DNA of 59,013 bases from an uncultured Bacteroidota bacterium. GTDB taxonomy: Bacteria; Bacteroidota; Bacteroidia; Chitinophagales; Chitinophagaceae. Under the pieces are notes generated by a model. That model did no database searches, had not been told where the DNA came from, and saw only the letters and a program-made list of their open reading frames with translations. Positions 1 through 6,893 of the stretch are shown here, piece after piece. Both the position numbers and the translations under genes were made by a program. The stretch lies in assembly GCA_903874055.1 (NCBI GenBank), contig CAIQQR010000111.1, positions 1 to 59,013 of the forward strand. The letters run 5' to 3'. The stretch's first letter is position 1. The number at the start of each line of letters is the position of its first letter.

Positions 1-6
1 CATTTG
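1..6 (+). promoter_or_regulatory. Partial candidate -7 promoter element
   Basis: The first six bases, CATTTG, could be the end of a TAnnTTTG element whose TA lies just outside the window. It would be followed by four bases and then the ATG at 11, the same geometry seen at several other genes here. This is inference from a truncated site. Confidence 0.3.
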
Positions 7-10
7 TTGC

Positions 11-1477
11 ATGATTGTATGTAAAAAAAGGAATATTGGTATTAGTCTTCTTTTAATCTTGTCTTTAACTGTACAAGCTCAAAAGGAAACTAACCTATTA
101 AAGAAACATGAAATACAACTTTTGTCTCTATTATTAAGCGATTCTGTAAATAATACTTCTATTACGCTTAATAATGCATTCAGTTTTGGTTTAGATAATG
201 AACTTTTTACCAACTCTAATATTATAAAAAAAGGTAAAGAGGTATTTATACAGCCACTTGGTACTGGAAGATTATACAAAGCACAATTCATCAATGGGAA
301 GCTCAATTTTGAGCGAATTGATAAAACCACACACTCTGGGGTGAACTTTTTTGCACAGAATTTTTTTATCAAGGATACCTTATTCCAGGTTGGGGGATTA
401 GGATTTTGGCAAATTAGGGGGATTCTTAATTATTATAGTAAAAATACCAACCAATGGGAGTTGGTTCAGGCCAATAGACCCGTTCAAACCTATTTTGACA
501 ACCAGAAAGATGCAATACTACATTTTGATGACCAACGTTCAGATCCTAAATTGTTTGTAAGTAACTCCTATTACTACCCAAATTATCCTAGTTCTTTTGA
601 GAGTGCATCAACAGATAGTTGTTATGCATTTGATTTTAATACCAGAGCCTGGTCTGCTTTAGGAAAGGTAACCGAAGATTATAAAAAAATATTCGACATT
701 AAGCACTCCCATGAGATGGATTTGCATGTTAAAAATTTATACATCACCCAAAGTCAATTGGATTTTTACTGGGTTGATTTTGAAAAAAATCAAATTGGAA
801 GTTTTAATAGTAAAGAAAATAATAGGCTTAGAGAAAATTGGTTAAGTATTTATAATACAAATAAACGTGGCCTCCAATCAGGATTTCAATTTACTCTTGG
901 GAGTGATTTGTATTTTGTAAAGCTAGATAAAGACAACGCATTTAGCTGGGTAAAAACAAAACTTGATTTAAAAGAAATTAATTACAAGGATACCGCTAAA
1001 ATTTATACCACAAGCACCTCTTTTGTTGAGACAATTAATGGTATTTACAATCAACATAAATCAATCATTATTATTATCCTGTTATTGATATTTGTTGGTA
1101 TTGTCATTCGATCAAACATTTTTAAAAGCAAACGAATTCCAAAAGAAGTAGTCACTATTTTATACGACAACTTCTTTAATGCATTAACTATTATTGAAAA
1201 AGAATTGATTGAATCTTTGTATCAAAGTCATCTTAAAGGAGAAGCGCTTTCTACTAAAACGATTAATAAAATTATTGGAGTGCAACAAAAGGACACATTA
1301 ACTCAAAATAAAAGCAGAAGCGACCACTTTATTAAAATCAATCAAAAGTTTAAAATGTCTACTCAAAATGCCGATTCTTTATTTATAAAAACAAGAGATA
1401 GCGGCGATAAAAGACAATACAATTATTCTTTAAATCCTATCTATATACAAGCCATAGAGAAACTATTAAAGGACTAA
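11..1477 (+). CDS. Putative membrane-tethered regulator with periplasmic sensor region
   Basis: I do not recognise a named family for this 488-residue protein. It begins with a clear Sec signal or anchor (residues 1-23, ending VQAQ). A long probably periplasmic region (about 25-345) follows, with scattered W/G-containing beta-like segments that could be a propeller. One strong membrane segment lies at about 351-367 and is followed by basic residues. The roughly 115-residue C-terminal cytoplasmic part is helical with a short beta-like end. It has a spacing (IEKELIESL, then TKTINKIIG, then RSDHFIKIN) that resembles winged-helix proteins. I infer a transmembrane one-component regulator, but this is not proven. 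Its 3' end overlaps the convergent LuxE-like gene by 12 bp. Confidence 0.6.
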   Translation: MIVCKKRNIGISLLLILSLTVQAQKETNLLKKHEIQLLSLLLSDSVNNTSITLNNAFSFGLDNELFTNSNIIKKGKEVFIQPLGTGRLYKAQFINGKLNFERIDKTTHSGVNFFAQNFFIKDTLFQVGGLGFWQIRGILNYYSKNTNQWELVQANRPVQTYFDNQKDAILHFDDQRSDPKLFVSNSYYYPNYPSSFESASTDSCYAFDFNTRAWSALGKVTEDYKKIFDIKHSHEMDLHVKNLYITQSQLDFYWVDFEKNQIGSFNSKENNRLRENWLSIYNTNKRGLQSGFQFTLGSDLYFVKLDKDNAFSWVKTKLDLKEINYKDTAKIYTTSTSFVETINGIYNQHKSIIIIILLLIFVGIVIRSNIFKSKRIPKEVVTILYDNFFNALTIIEKELIESLYQSHLKGEALSTKTINKIIGVQQKDTLTQNKSRSDHFIKINQKFKMSTQNADSLFIKTRDSGDKRQYNYSLNPIYIQAIEKLLKD

Positions 1478-2461
1478 CAAACTACAACCTCTACGATCAC
1501 TGTGATCCGCACGACCTAATACCTTAAAAGTACCATCTTCAAACACTTCTCCCATATCTTCGGTTGCAATAAAAGAACAACTATAAATATTAGCAAGGTC
1601 AATTATGTGTAGCACCCCTCTGCCTGATAATTTCAATGCAGTTGGATCCTCTTGCTCTCCTACCAATACTTTCATCCAAGGAGGACATTTAAAAATACCA
1701 TCCCCTAATGAATAAGCTTGACTAAGCAACTCGGTCATGCCATATTCCGATTGTATGTGATTGACGCCTAAATTACTAGATAAAAGCGCATGTAAAGCTT
1801 CCTTTGTTAATTCTTCTTTTCTTCCTTTCATTCCACCTGTTTCTATAACAATGGTATGATTTAGTTGTTGTTTAAATTCATTGGAAAAATCAATCAACGC
1901 AAAGCTTACTCCAATAAACCAGGTTTTAATTTTATTGGTTTCTAACTTTTTCAAAACGGTATTTAATTTTTCAAAATCATGTAAGTAAAACCCACTATCC
2001 TCATGACCAGAAACCTCAATTAATTTATTCACCATATAAACCAATGAGGAATGTTGGCGTTCTAAATAATTGGGCAACAACCCAATTATACAATAGTCCT
2101 TTGGGCTACCGTAAAAAAGCGAAAAACATTTTAAAAAACTTTCTTCATAAATATTGGTATCCTTTACCCAATGCTTACTTACAACGTCCTGGGTGGTGCC
2201 ACTACTTTCAAATAAAATGGTTGGCTTATCCCCGATATAAACATCTTGATTTTTGAAGAATGAAATAGGCAAAAACGGAATTGCTCCAACATTATCCCCA
2301 TTATCCAATGATTGATTGGACAAACTAATCCATTGGTTGTAAACTGGATTGTTTTGTGCTTGGAAATAGGCCATTTTTTGAGCATAGGTCAAGAATTCAG
2401 TTGGCTTTACGTTCCAGAGCTGTTCAATATCAAAAGGGGGCTGTACATCCTTAGTTGTCAT
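1466..2461 (-). CDS. LuxE-like acyl-protein synthetase / ANL-type adenylating enzyme
   Basis: A 331-residue protein of the LuxE / acyl-protein synthetase type, related to the adenylate-forming (ANL) superfamily. The phosphate-binding loop FESSGTT is at residues 84-90, the family motif YGMTE at about 240-244 and a GRADHSDRRG segment near the C terminus. Such enzymes activate a carboxylic acid as an acyl-adenylate and pass it to a thiol, in LuxE a cysteine of the protein itself. The substrate cannot be told from sequence, and no luciferase, acyl carrier protein or reductase gene lies nearby. The ATG is preceded by TACTTTTG at 2467-2474, only five bases upstream, so the transcript is probably leaderless or nearly so. 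Confidence 0.75.
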   Translation of the reverse strand: MTTKDVQPPFDIEQLWNVKPTEFLTYAQKMAYFQAQNNPVYNQWISLSNQSLDNGDNVGAIPFLPISFFKNQDVYIGDKPTILFESSGTTQDVVSKHWVKDTNIYEESFLKCFSLFYGSPKDYCIIGLLPNYLERQHSSLVYMVNKLIEVSGHEDSGFYLHDFEKLNTVLKKLETNKIKTWFIGVSFALIDFSNEFKQQLNHTIVIETGGMKGRKEELTKEALHALLSSNLGVNHIQSEYGMTELLSQAYSLGDGIFKCPPWMKVLVGEQEDPTALKLSGRGVLHIIDLANIYSCSFIATEDMGEVFEDGTFKVLGRADHSDRRGCSLLVL

Positions 2462-2466
2462 ATCTA

Positions 2467-2474
2467 CAAAAGTA
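2467..2474 (-). promoter_or_regulatory. -7 promoter element of the LuxE-like gene
   Basis: On the minus strand this reads TACTTTTG, a full match to TAnnTTTG, followed by five bases and the start codon at 2461. Confidence 0.5.
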
Positions 2475-2553
2475 TCAATATTCTCCTAAAAACGGCGCTG
2501 AAATATAATTCCAATATGTAGTATCTTGCACTCGTAAATTTCAAACCCATTTT

Positions 2554-3681
2554 ATGGCAAAAGCGAATAATAAAACAACAAAAACAAATTCAAAAAAGGA
2601 ATTAATACAAGCAAATGCTTACAATTTCCTAAAAGAATATATCAATAACCCTTCACCAGTTGGTTTTGAGTCAAGTGGTCAAAAAATTTGGTTAAATTAT
2701 ATTTCAAAATATGTTGACACTACATTCACAGATCCTTATGGAACTGCTGTTGGTGTGATTAATCCTGATGCGCCATTTAAAGTTGTGATTGAAGCACATG
2801 CCGATGAAATTAGTTGGTTTGTAAATTATATCAATGACCAAGGATTAATTTACTTAAAAAGAAATGGAGGCGTAGATCATCAAATTGCACCAAGTATGCG
2901 TGTTTGGATTCATGGTAAAAAAGGACCTGTTAAAGCTGTATTTGGATGGCCTGCAATACATACACGTTATAGCAGTGCAGATCAAAAAGAACCACAACCA
3001 AAAGTGGAAAACTTAACATTGGATTGCGGTGCTAGATCTAAAAAAGAAGTAGAAGCTTTAGGCATTCATGTAGGGGCTGTAGTTACTTATGAAGAGGGAT
3101 TTGATGAATTAGCAAATGACTTTATTATTGGTCGCGCATTTGACAATCGTGTTGGTGGTTTTATGATTGCCGAAGTGGCTAGAATGATTAAAGAAAATAA
3201 AAAGAAATTACCTTTTGGATTATACATTGTGAATGCCGTGCAAGAGGAAATTGGTTTAAGAGGTGCTGAAATGATTGCACGTAGAATTAAACCCAATGTG
3301 GCCATTGTAACTGATGTTACGCATGACACACATACCCCAATGATCAATAAAGCCATTGAAGGGGATATACAATGTGGTAAAGGACCTTCATTGGCTTATG
3401 CGCCAGCGATTCACAATAAATTACTAGCTGTTGTTGAAGAAACTGCAAAAAGTAAAAAGATACCGGTGCAATTCAGGGCATTAAGTAGAAGTACAGGTAC
3501 GGATACAGATAGTTTTGCTTACGCTAATGATGGTTGTCCTTCTGTTTTAATTTCAATCCCTTTGAGATACATGCATACCACAGTTGAAATGATTCATAAG
3601 AAAGACATTGTTGACACCATTCAATTAATGTATGAAACCTTATTAGTATTAAGCCCTAAAACAAATTTAAGCTACCTATAA
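2554..3681 (+). CDS. M42 family metallopeptidase (glutamyl aminopeptidase/endoglucanase type)
   Basis: A 375-residue M42 aminopeptidase, normally a cytoplasmic dinuclear zinc (or cobalt) enzyme of tetrahedral oligomers that trims N-terminal residues from peptides. Metal and catalytic motifs are all visible: EAHADE (His82, Asp84), FDNRVGG (Asp197), VQEEIG (Glu231/Glu232), VTDVTH (Asp254) and YMHTT near residue 341. A Lys/Asn-rich tail of about 15 residues precedes the conserved core. The next gene starts within its stop codon (TAATG) and a third overlaps that by four bases, so the three are almost certainly cotranscribed. TATCTTGC at 2522-2529 is a weak promoter candidate. Substrate specificity is unknown; the operon suggests a defined small peptide or amide. 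Confidence 0.9.
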   Translation: MAKANNKTTKTNSKKELIQANAYNFLKEYINNPSPVGFESSGQKIWLNYISKYVDTTFTDPYGTAVGVINPDAPFKVVIEAHADEISWFVNYINDQGLIYLKRNGGVDHQIAPSMRVWIHGKKGPVKAVFGWPAIHTRYSSADQKEPQPKVENLTLDCGARSKKEVEALGIHVGAVVTYEEGFDELANDFIIGRAFDNRVGGFMIAEVARMIKENKKKLPFGLYIVNAVQEEIGLRGAEMIARRIKPNVAIVTDVTHDTHTPMINKAIEGDIQCGKGPSLAYAPAIHNKLLAVVEETAKSKKIPVQFRALSRSTGTDTDSFAYANDGCPSVLISIPLRYMHTTVEMIHKKDIVDTIQLMYETLLVLSPKTNLSYL

Positions 3682-4466
3682 TGGGTGCAAACCCCATACG
3701 AATAGCGGTACTAGATATGTACGAAGGCGTTCCCAATTTGGGGATGCGTTGTATTCATAATATTATTCAAGATTGGAGCCAAACAAGGGGTAAAGCAACT
3801 ACCATTACAGTATATAATACCAGAGGGAATGCTGAAATTCCTGATGAAAATTTTGACATTTATATTTCAAGTGGAGGGCCTGGCTCACCAATTGAAACTG
3901 CACATGAGGTTTGGGATATTGCATTTACAAAATGGTTGGAAAAAATGTTTTTCCAACAAAAGCCCGTGTTCTTAATTTGTCATAGTTTTCAATTGGCTTG
4001 CAGACATTTTGATTTAGGAACCGTTTGTTTAAGAAAATCTAAACAGATTGGAATATTACCAGTTCATACATTACTAGAAGATGACCTATTCAAAGAATTA
4101 CAAGAAACATTTTATGCATTAGAGAGTAGATCTTACCAAATTATTGCACCCAATGATGAAAAAATTGGAAAAATGGGGGCACAAATTTTAGCATTAGAGA
4201 AAATGAGGCCTGCTATTGCATTGGAGAGAGCCATTATGGCGATTAAATTTTCTGAAAATATGTATGGGGTTCAGTTTCATCCTGAAGCAGATTTAGAAGA
4301 ACTAAGAATTTATTTTAATGAACCCTCTACTAAAGAAACTGTTATTAATGAGTTTAGTATTGAAAAATGGAATAGAATAATGGATCATCTTGACCAAAAC
4401 TCTCCTATTATCAATACGCATAAGCACCTAATACCCAACTTTTTAGACAAAGCCATTGCAGGATGA
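3681..4466 (+). CDS. Class I glutamine amidotransferase-like protein
   Basis: A 261-residue single-domain protein of the class I glutamine amidotransferase fold. The oxyanion strand region reads SSGGPGSP (63-70), the nucleophile elbow is ICHSFQ with Cys100, and the catalytic pair is VQFHPEA with His200 and Glu202. The whole triad is present, so it should be able to hydrolyse glutamine or a gamma-glutamyl bond. It lacks the synthetase domain of GuaA or CarA. Its partner may be the ATP-grasp-like protein encoded next, whose ATG overlaps this stop codon (ATGA). Alternatives are a gamma-glutamyl hydrolase (PuuD-like) or an amidotransferase feeding ammonia to the ATP-grasp enzyme. The stop of the M42 gene and this start share one base. 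Confidence 0.85.
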   Translation: MGANPIRIAVLDMYEGVPNLGMRCIHNIIQDWSQTRGKATTITVYNTRGNAEIPDENFDIYISSGGPGSPIETAHEVWDIAFTKWLEKMFFQQKPVFLICHSFQLACRHFDLGTVCLRKSKQIGILPVHTLLEDDLFKELQETFYALESRSYQIIAPNDEKIGKMGAQILALEKMRPAIALERAIMAIKFSENMYGVQFHPEADLEELRIYFNEPSTKETVINEFSIEKWNRIMDHLDQNSPIINTHKHLIPNFLDKAIAG

Positions 4467-5656
4467 TTAGTTCATTAAGAAATACCTATAACCAAGCATT
4501 TACTGATCAAAAATATCAGCAGATGCTTGCTGCGATTTCAAAAATGAATCATGGTAAAATGGATTTTAGACTTGCCGAGACGCCCATATTCATAGATAAG
4601 ATTACAAAAAATAAACTTATACATGCAGGTGATGAGATATGTACATTTATAACAAGTGATGAGTTTACAACAAAGACCAAAGATTCTTTTTTGCAGGCGG
4701 CGACGCCTCCCAATGAAAGTCCTTTGCCAAATTGTATTGTGATGGATTTTGCAATTTGTAAAAATGAGAATAATGAGATGGAACCTAATCTCATTGAATT
4801 ACAAGGGTTCCCTTCCTTATTTGGGCTGGAAGTTTTTCACGACCAAGCATTTAGAAATTCATTTGAGATACCAAATGGATTTTCACCTTATCTGAATGAA
4901 TTTGACACACAAAGCTATTTACATCTATTAAAAAATGTGATTCAGGGCGAAGGAGATAAACATACTGTTTTACTTGAATTATATCCTCATGAACAAAAGA
5001 CAAGGATTGATTTTTATTGCACACAAAAGTTAATTCAAATTCCTATTGTTTGTTTATCGGAAATTTTTACAGAAGGGGATGCGCTTTATTATGAGCATGA
5101 AGGAAATAAAAAAAGAATTGATAGAATCTATAACAGGATTGTTTGGGATGAAATTGAAAAACAATCTGATGAAATGAAAGAAAAGGCAAAATTACTTTTA
5201 CAAGATTTAAAAATAGAATGGGTAACACATCCCAATCACTTTTACAGAATTAGTAAATACATAATGCCTTTTTTAAAGTCTAAAGCAGTGCCTAAAACAA
5301 TATTTTTAAGCGAGATTACCAATATTCCAAACAATTTAGAAAATTATGTTTTAAAACCTTTGTTCTCTTTTGCGGGACAAGGCGTTATAATTGATGTTAC
5401 TAATAATGATATCAAAAACATAAAAGACCAGGAAAATTGGATACTACAGGAAAAAGTAACATATGCGCCAATCATTGATACTCCAACGGGTGCTGCTAAA
5501 ACAGAAATAAGATTATTTTACTTTCTTGAAAAAGAAACCAATCAATATAAGGCTGTATTTAATTTAGCGAGATTAAGTAAAGGGAAAATGATTGGAGTAA
5601 GTTACAACGCAGACGCAAATTGGGTAGGTGGAAGTTTGGCTTATTTTGAAATATAA
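4463..5656 (+). CDS. ATP-grasp-like protein, possible amide or peptide ligase
   Basis: A 397-residue protein without a signal peptide. I do not recognise a named family. Residues about 294-391 look like an ATP-grasp core: NYVLKPLFSFAGQGV resembles the lysine plus glycine-rich loop that holds ATP, ILQEKV resembles the next strand, and TEIRLFYF resembles the metal-binding strand. The N-terminal half has acidic-aromatic segments (MDFAICK, EPNLIELQGFPS) reminiscent of the glutathionylspermidine-synthase-like group. ATP-grasp enzymes join a carboxylate to an amine or thiol through an acyl-phosphate. Translation is probably coupled to the amidotransferase-like gene (ATGA overlap). Together with the M42 peptidase this suggests synthesis and breakdown of one unidentified amide. 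Confidence 0.65.
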   Translation: MISSLRNTYNQAFTDQKYQQMLAAISKMNHGKMDFRLAETPIFIDKITKNKLIHAGDEICTFITSDEFTTKTKDSFLQAATPPNESPLPNCIVMDFAICKNENNEMEPNLIELQGFPSLFGLEVFHDQAFRNSFEIPNGFSPYLNEFDTQSYLHLLKNVIQGEGDKHTVLLELYPHEQKTRIDFYCTQKLIQIPIVCLSEIFTEGDALYYEHEGNKKRIDRIYNRIVWDEIEKQSDEMKEKAKLLLQDLKIEWVTHPNHFYRISKYIMPFLKSKAVPKTIFLSEITNIPNNLENYVLKPLFSFAGQGVIIDVTNNDIKNIKDQENWILQEKVTYAPIIDTPTGAAKTEIRLFYFLEKETNQYKAVFNLARLSKGKMIGVSYNADANWVGGSLAYFEI

Positions 5657-5688
5657 AAACATTAATAGAAATTAATAAATCATAAACA

Positions 5689-6462
5689 ATGCGAGTAAAT
5701 CTATTTATCAAATCATGTATGTTGTTTTTTGCAATAAGCATTATCAATAACACATTTGCACAAGATGCAAATGAAATTCAAGTGTACGGATCGGCAACGA
5801 CTCCTAAATACACTACCATGATTGAGCTACATAATAATTATACTTTTACAGGGCCAAAGTTCAATCAGAATTATCACCCATTTTTACAAACCTTAGAAGT
5901 AACAACAGGAATTAGCGAAAACTTCGAATTTGGATTTTACGTTTTTACCTATAATAACAATGGAAAAACACAATACACAGGTTCCAATATTCGTCCAAGA
6001 GTAAAAGCACCTGATGAGTGGAATCTTCCAATTGGAATAAGTTTATCATCTGAAATTGGGTGTTCAATTGATCCAGAAAACAAAGAAAAGGAATGGGGTA
6101 CTGAAATAAGACCTATCATGGATAAAACCATTGGGAATCATTATTTATCTTTCAATCCTAGCTTTGGCATTTCGTTCACAAAAGGCACTTACTTATTCGA
6201 ACCCAATTTTAAATATGCCTATACTGCTTCCAAAAAAGCAAATCTAGGTTTTGAATATTATGGTAATACAGGCACTGTTTTTAGTCCATTCCGACTTCCA
6301 GAACAAGAACACCAATTATATGCAGTGATTGATTTATTCTTACACCCTTTGTATGAATTCAATTTAGGTATCGGGAAGGGACTAACAGATGCTTCTAACG
6401 GGACTACTATTAAGTGTTATGTGGGAAGAAGAATAAACTGGAGACATCCTAAAACTAAATAG
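5689..6462 (+). CDS. Secreted outer-membrane-type beta protein, function unknown
   Basis: A 257-residue protein with an N-terminal signal peptide (residues 1-25, ending FAQD) and alternating hydrophobic/polar strands with aromatic ends typical of a small outer membrane barrel. Examples are the segments ENFEFGFYVFTYN and KANLGFEYYGNTG. It looks like the uncharacterised Bacteroidota outer membrane proteins without a named family. It starts 32 bp after the ATP-grasp gene with no promoter element of the usual form between, so it may be the last gene of that operon. If so, a surface component would belong to the module, but readthrough is inferred. The gene faces the heavy-metal-associated gene with only 7 bp between. 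Confidence 0.6.
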   Translation: MRVNLFIKSCMLFFAISIINNTFAQDANEIQVYGSATTPKYTTMIELHNNYTFTGPKFNQNYHPFLQTLEVTTGISENFEFGFYVFTYNNNGKTQYTGSNIRPRVKAPDEWNLPIGISLSSEIGCSIDPENKEKEWGTEIRPIMDKTIGNHYLSFNPSFGISFTKGTYLFEPNFKYAYTASKKANLGFEYYGNTGTVFSPFRLPEQEHQLYAVIDLFLHPLYEFNLGIGKGLTDASNGTTIKCYVGRRINWRHPKTK

Positions 6463-6469
6463 ATTTTGC

Positions 6470-6805
6470 TTATTGCTTTTTAGTCTTACGATCATATTGG
6501 CAACATTCGTCTAATTTTTTGTAGGCTTCTTCACTTGCTTGCTTATGCTCTGTATCATAACCCGCAGCCGCAACTGAAGTTTCTATTTTATCATTGCTAG
6601 TTTTAGCTGGATCAAAAGATACTGTCAATAGTTTTGATACCTTATCCCAGCTAGCTGTTGTAGCACCAGCATCTTTTGCTGCTTTTTCAATATGCTTTTT
6701 ACACATCCCACAATTACCAGACACTTTAATAGTAGTTGGATTTTGAGCTTGCACTGTAAACGCAATTGCCAATAAGACTAAACTTGTAAATAATATCTTT
6801 TTCAT
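6470..6805 (-). CDS. Secreted heavy-metal-associated (HMA) domain protein
   Basis: A 111-residue protein with a signal peptide (residues 1-20, ending VQAQ) followed by one HMA domain. The metal-binding loop is GNCGMCKKH, the CxxC motif that binds Cu(I) or similar soft metals in CopZ and MerP. A second close cysteine pair (DECCQYD) sits near the C terminus and is not part of the standard fold. Because it is exported, it should act in the periplasm as a metal carrier or scavenger rather than with a cytoplasmic regulator. No copper ATPase or CopA homologue is in the window. TAACTTTA at 6849-6856 is a likely -7 element with a leader of about 40 bases. Confidence 0.85.
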   Translation of the reverse strand: MKKILFTSLVLLAIAFTVQAQNPTTIKVSGNCGMCKKHIEKAAKDAGATTASWDKVSKLLTVSFDPAKTSNDKIETSVAAAGYDTEHKQASEEAYKKLDECCQYDRKTKKQ

Positions 6806-6848
6806 TTTATTAAATTTTAATATTTCTTAAATCATTTAACTGCTATTC

Positions 6849-6856
6849 TAAAGTTA
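6849..6856 (-). promoter_or_regulatory. -7 promoter element of the HMA protein gene
   Basis: The minus strand reads TAACTTTA, one base from TAnnTTTG, with GTTTG immediately upstream and about 43 bases before the start codon. Confidence 0.4.
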
Positions 6857-6893
6857 CAAACTAATTAAATGAAAAACGATGTCAATTCGCCTA

